From Cyclobacteriaceae bacterium (GTDB lineage: Bacteria > Bacteroidota > Bacteroidia > Cytophagales > Cyclobacteriaceae), in assembly GCA_016787725.1 (NCBI GenBank), contig JAEUTZ010000021.1:434001-498000 (forward strand): 64,000 bases of DNA, given 5' to 3'. The notes beneath the pieces are model-generated. The model was not told the origin of the DNA and did not search any database. It saw only the letters and a program-made list of their open reading frames with translations. The translations under genes were made by a program, and so were the position numbers. This document shows positions 53,274 to 61,462 of this stretch, piece by piece. Each line of letters begins with the position of its first letter. Position 1 is the first letter of the stretch.

Positions 53274-54254
53274 TTAAGCCCGATACATCACAGCCTTTAC
53301 CGCTTTTACAGTGCGGGCCACATTGGGAAGAATTGCGTCAATTAGCGTAGGTGCATAGGGGAGTGGAACATCCAGGCTGTTGATGCGATGTACCGGTGCA
53401 TCCAGGTAGTCGAACGCATGCTTTTGTATGTGATACGTGATTTCAGTGGCGATGGATGAAAGAGGCCAGGCTTCCTCTACAATTACCAACCGGTTAGTTT
53501 TCTTCACGGATTCAACAACGGTTGCATAATCGATAGGTCGAACAGACCGCAAGTCAATCACCTCGGCAGAAATGCCTTCTTTTTCAAGTTCCTGGGCGGC
53601 TGCTAACGCCACTTTCATGATTTTCCCGAAGGAAACAATCGTAACATCGTTCCCGCTGCGTTTTATGTCAGCTACACCGATCGGAATCAGATATTCTTCT
53701 GTAGGTACTTCACCCTTATCTCCATACATCAATTCCGATTCCATGTAAATGACGGGGTCGTTATCGCGGATAGAAGTTTTGAGCAAACCCTTTGCATCGT
53801 AGGGGTTGGAGGGCACGACTACCTTTAACCCGGGGGTGTTGGCAAACCAGTTTTCAAAATTTTGCGAATGCTGAGCGCCTAATTGGCCGGCATTACCGGT
53901 AGGCCCGCGAAATACAATCGGAACGTTAAACTGCCCGCCCGACATGGAGAGCATTTTAGCGGCTGAGTTAATCACCTGGTCGATGGCTACTAACGAGAAG
54001 TTGAACGTCATGAACTCCACGATAGGGCGAATTCCATTCATGGCTGCACCTACCCCAATGCCTGCAAAGCCCAGTTCAGAAATGGGCGTGTCTATTACCC
54101 GGTCAGGCCCAAATTCATCCAGCATGCCCTGGCTGACCTTATATGCCCCATTGTACTCGGCAACTTCTTCGCCCATGAGAAGCACTGCTGGATCTCTTCT
54201 CATTTCCTCGCTCATTGCCTCGCGCAAAGCTTCTCTGAATTGAATTTCTCTCAT
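53274..54254 (-). CDS. pdhB: Pyruvate dehydrogenase E1 component, beta subunit
   Basis: A 326-residue transketolase-like beta subunit of a pyruvate (or branched-chain 2-oxo acid) dehydrogenase, feeding acetyl-CoA into the TCA cycle. Family marks are REALREAMSEEMRRDP, LLMGEEVAEYNGAYKVSQGM, DTPISELGFAGIGVGAAMNG, PIVFRGPTGNAG, the H-S-Q-N pocket segment QHSQNFENW and VPSNPYDAKGLL. The last 50 residues contain the conserved LDVPLPYA. A pyruvate role is favoured over branched-chain substrates from the DTPISE/QHSQ pattern; the alpha subunit is not in the window. Confidence 0.92.
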   Translation of the reverse strand: MREIQFREALREAMSEEMRRDPAVLLMGEEVAEYNGAYKVSQGMLDEFGPDRVIDTPISELGFAGIGVGAAMNGIRPIVEFMTFNFSLVAIDQVINSAAKMLSMSGGQFNVPIVFRGPTGNAGQLGAQHSQNFENWFANTPGLKVVVPSNPYDAKGLLKTSIRDNDPVIYMESELMYGDKGEVPTEEYLIPIGVADIKRSGNDVTIVSFGKIMKVALAAAQELEKEGISAEVIDLRSVRPIDYATVVESVKKTNRLVIVEEAWPLSSIATEITYHIQKHAFDYLDAPVHRINSLDVPLPYAPTLIDAILPNVARTVKAVKAVMYRA

Positions 54255-54354
54255 AGCTGCCGTTAGTTTGGAAAGCCCGTAAAAATAGGTATCCGGAGCA
54301 TCAGGTTAAAGGGAAAGGATTGATTTTTTGCGGTTTTGAAAGCTCTTGATCAAT

Positions 54355-54380
54355 AAAAAACCCCGGTTTTGCCGGGGTCT
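54355..54380 (-). terminator. Intrinsic terminator of the OmpA/TPR lipoprotein gene
   Basis: On the minus strand the 7-bp stem ACCCCGG / CCGGGGT (plus positions 54360-54366 and 54372-54378) with a 5-base loop is followed by six Ts (54360-54355). It follows the stop of the gene at 54402 at a suitable distance. Confidence 0.85.
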
Positions 54381-54401
54381 TTTAATCCTATGGAGAGGAA
54401 A

Positions 54402-56174
54402 TTATTTCAGCGCGTTACGGAACGCTTCGGTAGTAGCAAACTTTGTAAACTCCAGATCAGTCAATGCCTTTTCCTTCAGGGAAGCATCAATCTTAACTGC
54501 GCTGGTCAGGTTGCTAACCACGGCATCGCCATTACCGGAACGAGCTGCTGCTACAGCAGCACCATAATAAGCGATAGCATAGTTGCTGTTTTTACGGGTT
54601 GCTTCTGCAAAAGAAGCAGCTGCATTGCTATAATCTTTATTCAGCAGCTGAGCCAATCCCTTGTTGAACAGGTTAACATCCGTATTCAGTGCAGAAGAAG
54701 TTGAACTTACTGCAGAGCTGTAATTCGCCATGTAGATTTCAGAGGCACCTTTAACTCCGTTTACACCACGGGTAACTTCGTTGCTGGCACCGCGCAGGGC
54801 CTTGGTAGCATGACTGTTGGCTTTGTAAGGATTCCCTTTCCACAAGGCAACGGTAGCCAGGTTTGCGTGTACTTCAGGAGTTTCACGCAGTTTGGCGGCA
54901 ATCTCCAATTGTGCAGCCGCTTTATCGGCATATTCAGCAGCACGCCCCGGGTTTTCCATCGCTAACTTGATGTAGGCAGCGCCCAGGTTATTGTGTGCAT
55001 TCCAGTTGCTTCCCTTCTTAGTAGCGGCTTCATAGATGGCAGCTTTCTCTTCGGTTGAAGGGGTAAGGGTAGCGGAATACATCAATTCTTCGAAACTCAA
55101 AGCATCGGCATTGGCTTGACCGGATGTAATTTGCTTAGCCAAAACAGAAATTTCAGCATCGGTCTTTTTGTCTTTTATGGTAAGGATTTCGGTTTTTGCA
55201 GTACGTAAGCCCGGATAAACATCTTTGAAAACTTTGTTGTACGTCTTCAGCTTCTTCATTTGCTTCTCCTGATCTTCGAAGGAACCGCCTCCATTAATGA
55301 TATCCAGGTAGGCAGTTTTTTCATCATTGGAAATTCCAGCATATGCTGCTAAAGCAGTTTTGAATTCGGTCCAATCGTCAACAATCGGCTTCAAAATGAA
55401 CTTGATGGAATCAGCTGCTCCCTTGTAATCATATTTTTTCATTTGAGCGCGATAATACTTTTCGATGGCTTGTGCACGCTCTTGAGAGAGTTTGCTATTA
55501 ATACGCTCAGCACCTTCGGGTGAGTGTGTACCGGTAATCGTAACGGTTCTGGTTACGTTCTTGGCAGCAATAAACGCGTCTAGTTGCTTTCCTTTCTCGG
55601 CTTTCGTTTCGGAAGTACGCAATACGGATTTGCCTCTTTCAAAAATGAAGTCCGGGATGATCACCGGAATCAATTCTTCCTGATTGTTATAACCATGATC
55701 TGCAAAGGCTGCATAATACGAGTTTTGAACCAGCTTGGATGTGGTAATCAAACCGGTAGCCAGCGGCATCCGAGGGGTAGTCTTGGACTTGGTGCCTTTT
55801 GAGGCAACTCCTTGAACCTCCACCGTTCCTACTTTGTAAGCTACCTGATAAGGGAAAGTAAATGTTTTTGAAACCTTAATTTCTTCAACGCTGCTGTTCG
55901 GATAATCTTCGGCTTTAAAAGGAACTGGATCTAATGCCAATTCACTTTCGCCATACTTGTAGAAAGTGTTCAGGGTATAAACGGTACCCTTCTTCAGCAT
56001 TTTAATGGGAAGGTTGCCCGCCAGATCGAAGTTCACGGTATCCTTATGAACTTCCAGTGGATTCGGGGTTGCTTCTAATTTTTGTTCCTTGGCAGCTTTG
56101 ATCATTTGAGGGAGTGTACAGCTCGAGAAGGTGAGCGCCCCAATGATCACGAATGCGTAAAATAATTTTCTCAT
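54402..56174 (-). CDS. Lipoprotein with central OmpA-like domain and C-terminal TPR repeats
   Basis: A 590-residue lipoprotein. The signal peptide MRKLFYAFVIIGALTFSSC has a lipobox FSSC. The first 180 residues are beta-rich. Residues about 180-260 resemble the OmpA C-terminal peptidoglycan-binding fold: PDFIFERGKSVLRTSE, LDAFIAAKNVTRTVTITGTHSPEG, and LSQERAQAIEKYYRAQM. Several TPR-like units follow (NAHNNLGAAYIKLAMENPG, VHANLATVALWKGNPYKA, FNKGLAQLLNKDYSNAAASF). The combination fits a peptidoglycan-linked scaffold of the envelope, possibly linked to gliding or T9SS machinery, which is inference. An intrinsic terminator follows and a good promoter lies upstream. Confidence 0.85.
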   Translation of the reverse strand: MRKLFYAFVIIGALTFSSCTLPQMIKAAKEQKLEATPNPLEVHKDTVNFDLAGNLPIKMLKKGTVYTLNTFYKYGESELALDPVPFKAEDYPNSSVEEIKVSKTFTFPYQVAYKVGTVEVQGVASKGTKSKTTPRMPLATGLITTSKLVQNSYYAAFADHGYNNQEELIPVIIPDFIFERGKSVLRTSETKAEKGKQLDAFIAAKNVTRTVTITGTHSPEGAERINSKLSQERAQAIEKYYRAQMKKYDYKGAADSIKFILKPIVDDWTEFKTALAAYAGISNDEKTAYLDIINGGGSFEDQEKQMKKLKTYNKVFKDVYPGLRTAKTEILTIKDKKTDAEISVLAKQITSGQANADALSFEELMYSATLTPSTEEKAAIYEAATKKGSNWNAHNNLGAAYIKLAMENPGRAAEYADKAAAQLEIAAKLRETPEVHANLATVALWKGNPYKANSHATKALRGASNEVTRGVNGVKGASEIYMANYSSAVSSTSSALNTDVNLFNKGLAQLLNKDYSNAAASFAEATRKNSNYAIAYYGAAVAAARSGNGDAVVSNLTSAVKIDASLKEKALTDLEFTKFATTEAFRNALK

Positions 56175-56208
56175 GGATATAGATTTATGGTTTCCGTAAA
56201 ACGAGGTG

Positions 56209-56239
56209 CAAAGTTAACTTTATACCCCTTTTTTTGCAA
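56209..56239 (-). promoter_or_regulatory. Candidate promoter of the OmpA/TPR lipoprotein gene
   Basis: On the minus strand TTG (56239-56237) is followed after 20 bases by TAACTTTG (56216-56209), an exact -7 box. The start codon is 35 bases downstream (56174). The spacing is what is expected for a Bacteroidota housekeeping promoter. Confidence 0.55.
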
Positions 56240-56291
56240 TTATAGTCAAAAAAATAACAAGGCGACCGCCCATAATAGATGTGTGACCGCT

Positions 56292-56299
56292 TATATTTG
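56292..56299 (+). promoter_or_regulatory. Candidate -7 box for the PspC gene
   Basis: TATATTTG is an exact match to TAnnTTTG, 79 bases before the ATG at 56379. No clear -33 box is seen. Together with the box at 56209 it explains most of the 204-base divergent region, whose remaining sequence shows nothing I can identify. Confidence 0.4.
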
Positions 56300-56378
56300 C
56301 AAGGGGGTAAAATTGTCGATAAATAGACCTTTTACCTGGGTAAATGGATGATTCGAGGAGAAACTTAATCAAATCACA

Positions 56379-56606
56379 ATGGCAGGATTGATCAAGGAAA
56401 TACAGCTATTTTTTGAACGCCAGGCATTTGGCGTTTGCACTGCATTGGGGGAGAAAATGGGGATTGCCACCTCTTCCATCCGGTTATTTTTCATTTATGC
56501 CTCGTTCCTTACCTTCGGGTCCCCTATTATTATCTACTTATCTCTCGCATTTATACTCAATATGCGGAGGCATTTGCGCAGAAGGAGCACCATTTGGGAC
56601 TATTAA
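56379..56606 (+). CDS. PspC-domain small membrane protein
   Basis: A 75-residue membrane protein with a PspC domain, the family of phage-shock and envelope-stress proteins. The core FGVCTALGEKMGIATSSIRLFF followed by YASFLTFGSPIIIYLSLAFIL matches PspC's GVCGGLA...T(LI)RLLFV...LIYLILWL pattern. The C-terminus is basic (MRRHLRRRSTIWDY), likely on the cytoplasmic side. It stands alone, and its stop overlaps the opposing glycosyltransferase stop in TTAA. Role in stress response is inferred from the domain only. Confidence 0.88.
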   Translation: MAGLIKEIQLFFERQAFGVCTALGEKMGIATSSIRLFFIYASFLTFGSPIIIYLSLAFILNMRRHLRRRSTIWDY

Positions 56607-57622
56607 AATTCTAACTTGTCAAAGGTCCTTTTCCCCAAAAGGAAAAAATCAATCGTTAGAAATCCCTTGTATTGCATGGTAATCGGATAGGCAACACCCT
56701 GCTGGGCCAGCGTTCTTCTCTTTTCTAAATCCCCTGTAAGCCCCCCAATAAAGTTAAGATGTGCTCGCACAACCGCCCCGCAATCGGTTGGGGAACCCTG
56801 TACTAAAAACTTCAAGGCTGCCACCCAATCTAAGAAAAGTCGTAATGGCAACTTCCAGATCAGCTGACTGCCTGGGAGGTTTTTGAGGAGTAGACTTAAT
56901 CCATTTTTAAAGTTCAGATAGGTTTTTCGGGGATTTGATTTGGATAAGGTTCCACCCCCCACGTGATAAACAACACTTTCACCTACATAATACACTTTTT
57001 GCCCCCTCCGATTCAATTGCCAGCATAGATCAATCTCTTCCATATGGGCAAAGAATTTTTCATCTAAGCCCCCACATTCAAAGAAGCTTATTGAGCGAAT
57101 GAATAGACAGGCTCCGGTAGCCCAAAATACAGGCCGGGTATCATTGTATTGACCTGAATCTTTTTCAAGTGCGTTAAATAAACGGCCCCGACAGAATGGA
57201 TACCCTAAGGCGTCAATAAATCCGCCAGCCGCCCCGGCATATTCAAAGTGATCCTTCTGATGATAGGCGAGTATTTTTGGTTGTGCCGCAGCGATGGTTG
57301 CATCGCTCTTAAGTACCTGAAGGATGGGTCCAATCCATCCCGGTGTAACTTCTATATCAGAATTAAGCAGGACAAAAAATTCAGCATCAATAGTTTTCAA
57401 TGCATAGTTGTATCCACCACAAAAGCCAAGATTCTTTTCAATCTTGATTACGTCCACCGAACCGGAGAAGTTCTTTTCAAGAATTTCCAAAGAATCGTCA
57501 GTGGATCCATTATCTGCGACAACAATTTTGGCTCCGGGACTGCAGGTAATAACGATCGGAAGAAATTGAAGCAGAAAGTTTCTCCCATTGTAGTTGAGGA
57601 TAACAACCGCGACTTCGGTCAT
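56603..57622 (-). CDS. Family 2 glycosyltransferase
   Basis: A 339-residue GT2-family glycosyltransferase (GT-A fold). Nucleotide-sugar binding is seen in VVILNYNGRNFLLQFLP and VVADNGSTDDSLEILEKNF; the DXD-like segment is LLNSDIEVTPGW; a WATGACLFIRSISFFECGGLDEKFFAHMEEIDLCWQL-like acceptor region follows. The C-terminal part holds hydrophobic segments that may dock at the membrane. Its start overlaps the ybaB stop by four bases. The donor sugar and acceptor cannot be read from sequence; a cell-surface glycan is likely. Confidence 0.92.
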   Translation of the reverse strand: MTEVAVVILNYNGRNFLLQFLPIVITCSPGAKIVVADNGSTDDSLEILEKNFSGSVDVIKIEKNLGFCGGYNYALKTIDAEFFVLLNSDIEVTPGWIGPILQVLKSDATIAAAQPKILAYHQKDHFEYAGAAGGFIDALGYPFCRGRLFNALEKDSGQYNDTRPVFWATGACLFIRSISFFECGGLDEKFFAHMEEIDLCWQLNRRGQKVYYVGESVVYHVGGGTLSKSNPRKTYLNFKNGLSLLLKNLPGSQLIWKLPLRLFLDWVAALKFLVQGSPTDCGAVVRAHLNFIGGLTGDLEKRRTLAQQGVAYPITMQYKGFLTIDFFLLGKRTFDKLEF

Positions 57623-57954
57623 CCCATTAGGCTGCTTAAGTCCATCCCGGGAATATTGGGCAACAATCCTTCAGTCGCTTTTTTCAATTCTTCTTTTGCC
57701 AACACTTCCACTTCTTCCGATGCCTTATTTACGGCTGCCACCACCAGATCTTGTACCAACAATTTATCTTCAACTTTCAGGATGGCCGGATCAATTTCCA
57801 AAGAGATCAACTGTTTTTTTCCATTCACCATGGCCCTCACCATGCCGCCACCGGATTCTCCGGTTGCCTTCACCTTAATTAAATTATCCTGGGCCTCCTT
57901 TATGCGAACCTGCACCTCCTTCATCTTGCCCATCATTTTCATCATGTCAAACAT
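57619..57954 (-). CDS. YbaB/EbfC-family nucleoid-associated protein
   Basis: A 111-residue YbaB/EbfC DNA-binding protein. The Met/Lys-rich start MFDMMKMMGKMKEVQ, the strand GESGGGMVRAMVNGKKQLISLEIDP and the final helix with NIPGMDLSSLMG match the family. The 48 bases between it and the upstream CHU_C gene have no distinct features. It overlaps the glycosyltransferase gene by four bases, so the two share a transcript. Confidence 0.95.
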   Translation of the reverse strand: MFDMMKMMGKMKEVQVRIKEAQDNLIKVKATGESGGGMVRAMVNGKKQLISLEIDPAILKVEDKLLVQDLVVAAVNKASEEVEVLAKEELKKATEGLLPNIPGMDLSSLMG

Positions 57955-58002
57955 ACGATACGATTTAGAGTAACAAAGGTAAGGAATCTGTAAGGGCAGT
58001 AA

Positions 58003-59907
58003 TCAACTCTTTTTCTTAAGTATCACCACGGTGCTTCCAAAGTTTAACGAACGGCCCGCTAAATCACTCAGTTGCACCTGCCACACATAGGTTCCTTCCG
58101 GCAAGGGCTTGCCATTATTCGTCCCGTTCCAGGGTTCATTTTTGTCAGAATAGAAAACCAGAGTGCCCCAGCGATCGAAGACTTTCAACTCCAGCGATAC
58201 AATGTATTGTCCCCGCACAGTAAACGTTTCATTTTCAGCAGGGCCGGCACCATCCGGAGTGAAGGCCGTGGGATAAAACAGATTTACTTCTTTGGTTACG
58301 GCCAGACGATTGGAGACGGAATTAATCAGCCCTGTTTCGTTGGCAACGGCCACAACCTCATACTGAACTACCTGATTATTGGCATCCGGTTGATCGTCCA
58401 CAAATACCGTGTCGGTGCCCATGTTCACGGTTTGAATCAATCCTCCGCTTTTATCAAATCTTCGCAGGAGGTACTGATTGACACCCAACCGCCAGCCTTT
58501 TAAAGAAGTCCAGCGTACGGTAATAACGTTCTTATCATCCAGGCTGGCAGAAAGCCGTATGGGGCAAACCAAGTCACCCTGTAAGCTGGCATTTCCGCAG
58601 AGGTCACCATAATTAATCCGATAGCAGGTAGCATTTTCAGTGCTGTACCCTAGGTCTGAAAACTCGGGATTAACCGTTTTTCCAATCAACCCGAAAGTAG
58701 ATCCGAATCCTCTAAGAATGGCATGTTCTTCCACGGTAAACAGCGGATTGTTTGTCCACGTTAATTGAACGCCATTCGACCCGACTACCGAGGAGACATT
58801 GTTAATGGCAGGTGGATTTACCGTGGTAAATGCTTCACCACATTTTTCAAGTGAGATACTCCGCGTACCGCCCGCATAAAGATTGATTACCTGGTAGCAA
58901 TAGTTTGTTTTACAAACCACATCCACATCGTTTAAGAAAGTAGGGGCACCCGGGATGATGGTGTATGAAGTATTGTTGCGTAAAATTTCCGTGGAAATGA
59001 CCCCGGCCGAGGCAGTTGCCCAGGTAAGTCGGTTTAGGCCGTTCAAAATGGCCAGATCAAAATTCTGACTGCAGATGGGTGCTGAGTAGGTATTGCTGTT
59101 TGTGCATGGATCAAAAGAACTTAACCGGAAGCAATAGTAGTTGTCATCGGTTTTCAGGTTGGGAATCGTAACGGAATTCACACCATACAACGTTTGAAAT
59201 TGCTGAAAGGTGGTTGCATTATTTACCGCAATCTCCAGTTTGTATTGAATGTTTTGTTGTTGATTGAAGTCGAGCTTCAAAGAAGTTCCATCCAGCGCAG
59301 TAAGCGAGGTTATCTGTGGGGCAGGTAAGGTTGATAAAGAGGTGAAGGGTAAAATCTTCGCAGTACAATTGTTAGCGGAATTAAGGTCTTTTCCGCGCAC
59401 GCTGATCGTGAAATTACCAGCCACTCCGTAATTATGACTGGCAGTTTGATTATTGCTGTTGGGAATAATGGTTTCCAGGGTACCATCATTATTAAAATCA
59501 ATCTGATACTGATCGTAATTTTTGTCCGTGATCTTTATTTGGGTTTGTAACCCGGAACACGTGTAGACTTCAAAATCCGGTTGGATGTTTGGGTCTACGG
59601 TGATTACAATATCATCCGCACCAATACTTTGATACAGTACCGATAAGGTAAAGGTGCCCGCTTGCGGATAGGTGATAATGAATTGATTTTGCTGTTGAGG
59701 AGTACCATTGCCTGCATTCATCAGGCATGGTTTCCCTGCGGTGCATTCGCCTGTGGTAATTAGATTAGTGTCAAGAATGGTAACAGTAAGCGGAGCACAC
59801 CCCTTCACTTCATTTACCTGAAAGCGCCCCAACCGGCTTACATACTGTGCCTGGGCACAGGTAAGTGCAAGGGTTAACATCAGTACAATCGGCAATCCCT
59901 TCTTCAC
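58003..59907 (-). CDS. Secreted gliding-motility-associated (CHU_C) T9SS cargo protein
   Basis: A 634-residue secreted protein with a GTG start and signal peptide MKKGLPIVLMLTLALTCAQA. After a PKD-like domain (residues about 25-190, PQAGTFTLSVLYQ, NYGVAGNFTISVRGKD) and fibronectin III-like domains, the last 90 residues form the CHU_C (gliding motility-associated, type B) sorting domain: FYPTAFTPDG, FTVRGQYIVSLELKVFDRWGTLVF, WNGTNNGKPLPEGTYVWQVQ. Such domains direct export by the T9SS, which PorX in this window regulates. The protein is probably a surface adhesin or scaffold. It lies between hutH and ybaB on the same strand. Confidence 0.93.
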   Translation of the reverse strand: MKKGLPIVLMLTLALTCAQAQYVSRLGRFQVNEVKGCAPLTVTILDTNLITTGECTAGKPCLMNAGNGTPQQQNQFIITYPQAGTFTLSVLYQSIGADDIVITVDPNIQPDFEVYTCSGLQTQIKITDKNYDQYQIDFNNDGTLETIIPNSNNQTASHNYGVAGNFTISVRGKDLNSANNCTAKILPFTSLSTLPAPQITSLTALDGTSLKLDFNQQQNIQYKLEIAVNNATTFQQFQTLYGVNSVTIPNLKTDDNYYCFRLSSFDPCTNSNTYSAPICSQNFDLAILNGLNRLTWATASAGVISTEILRNNTSYTIIPGAPTFLNDVDVVCKTNYCYQVINLYAGGTRSISLEKCGEAFTTVNPPAINNVSSVVGSNGVQLTWTNNPLFTVEEHAILRGFGSTFGLIGKTVNPEFSDLGYSTENATCYRINYGDLCGNASLQGDLVCPIRLSASLDDKNVITVRWTSLKGWRLGVNQYLLRRFDKSGGLIQTVNMGTDTVFVDDQPDANNQVVQYEVVAVANETGLINSVSNRLAVTKEVNLFYPTAFTPDGAGPAENETFTVRGQYIVSLELKVFDRWGTLVFYSDKNEPWNGTNNGKPLPEGTYVWQVQLSDLAGRSLNFGSTVVILKKKS

Positions 59908-59941
59908 GGGTTCAATATTTCAGATTTCCAGGACACATCCG

Positions 59942-61444
59942 CTAAACGGAAAATCTAAGTGCATATTCCTTCAAAAACTTTTCAGCGGCCACGATATCCA
60001 CATGCAATTCACGATCTGTTTCTATAAACGGAACAACCTGTCGGAAAGTATCAGCAAATTCCTCCAGTACCGGGCTGGTTCGCAACGGTCGTCTGAAATG
60101 AACGGCCTGGGTAGCGGTTATCAGTTCAATGGCAAAGATCGAATAGAGATTATTGACAATGCGGTATACTTTGGTGGCAGCATTGGCGCCCATGCTCACA
60201 TGATCTTCCTGGCCATTCGAGGATACAATTGAATCCACCGAGGCGGGTGTGCAAAGTTGCTTGTTCTGGCTCACCAGCGAGGCAGCGGTGTATTGTGGAA
60301 TCATAAGTCCGGAGTTAATACCCGGATTGGCCACTAAGTAATTGGGTAAATCGCGTGATCCGGAAATTAATTGATACGTTCTGCGCTCTGAAATATTTCC
60401 AAGCTCGGCCAAAGCAATGGCCAGAAAGTCCAACGGCAGGGCCAGCGGCTGACCGTGAAAATTACCTGCAGAGATAATTTTATCTTCATCCACAAAGATG
60501 TTTGGATTATCGCTGACCGAGTTGATTTCCGTTAGAAAACTATGTTTTACGAACTGAATGGCATCGTAACTCGCCCCGTGCACCTGCGGAATACAGCGGA
60601 AGGAGTAGGGGTCTTGAACATGCTTTTTGGATTGGGTGGCAATAGCACTTCCTGACAGCAACGATTTTATTTCTGCGGCCACAGCGACCTGCCCTGCATG
60701 GGGCCGAATGGCATGGACGGCCGGATCAAAAGGTTCCAGGCGCCCATCAAATGCATCCAGCGAAAGCGCCCCGATTAAGTTAGCCAGCTTCAGCAACCGA
60801 TGTGCGTGTAGCAATGACCATGAACCATACGCACTCATGAACTGAGTTCCGTTCAACAAGGCAAGTCCCTCCTTGGCCTTGAAGTGAATCTTTTCCCAAC
60901 CCAATAATTTCAAGATCTCTTCCCCGGAGTAGGTCTTGCCGAGGTAATGGGCTTCGCCTGAGCCAATCAGATTCAGTGCCAAGTGAGCCAGCGGTGCCAG
61001 GTCGCCTGAAGCGCCCAGTGATCCCATTTCATACACGCGCGGCAACACCCGCTGATTAAACATGTCGATGAGTCGTTCTACCGTTTCTACCTGTACGCCC
61101 GAGTATCCATACGACAAAGACTGGATTTTCAGAAACAACATGAGCAGAACAACTTCACGCGGAACGTCTGGCCCGGTGCCGCAGGCATGCGAACGGACCA
61201 GGTTATCCTGCAGTTTTTCTAGGTGATCTTTCGGAATGTTTTTATTGTACAGCGAACCGAAGCCTGTATTGATACCATAAATCGGACTGGTTGAGGAAGC
61301 CAATTTTTGATCGAGGTAATCGCGGCACTTGATAATTTGTTGACGTGAACTTTCGGACAACGCTAATTTGGAATGACCACGAAGAATGTGATCAAGGTCG
61401 TTGAGGGTAAGCGGTTTGTTGGCGATGTGGTGGGTAGGTTCCAA
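59942..61444 (-). CDS. hutH: Histidine ammonia-lyase
   Basis: A 500-residue HutH, deaminating L-histidine to urocanate in histidine catabolism. The autocatalytic MIO cofactor forms from Ala145-Ser146-Gly147 in GSLGASGDLAPLAH. Other family segments are YGINTGFGSLYN with the catalytic Tyr, NLVRSHACG, GLALLNGTQFMSAYG and QKHVQDPYSFRC-like KKHVQDPYSFRCIPQVHGA. The start is a TTG at 61444, since the frame has an upstream stop and no earlier ATG. The hisS gene ends 18 bases upstream. Other hut genes are not in the window. Confidence 0.95.
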   Translation of the reverse strand: MEPTHHIANKPLTLNDLDHILRGHSKLALSESSRQQIIKCRDYLDQKLASSTSPIYGINTGFGSLYNKNIPKDHLEKLQDNLVRSHACGTGPDVPREVVLLMLFLKIQSLSYGYSGVQVETVERLIDMFNQRVLPRVYEMGSLGASGDLAPLAHLALNLIGSGEAHYLGKTYSGEEILKLLGWEKIHFKAKEGLALLNGTQFMSAYGSWSLLHAHRLLKLANLIGALSLDAFDGRLEPFDPAVHAIRPHAGQVAVAAEIKSLLSGSAIATQSKKHVQDPYSFRCIPQVHGASYDAIQFVKHSFLTEINSVSDNPNIFVDEDKIISAGNFHGQPLALPLDFLAIALAELGNISERRTYQLISGSRDLPNYLVANPGINSGLMIPQYTAASLVSQNKQLCTPASVDSIVSSNGQEDHVSMGANAATKVYRIVNNLYSIFAIELITATQAVHFRRPLRTSPVLEEFADTFRQVVPFIETDRELHVDIVAAEKFLKEYALRFSV

Positions 61445-61462
61445 CGGAGTGTTTATTGATTA

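Noticed and set aside
57248-57973. A 241-residue plus-strand open frame
   Set aside because: It lies antisense to the glycosyltransferase and ybaB genes, whose products match known families. No family signature is visible in the plus-strand translation.
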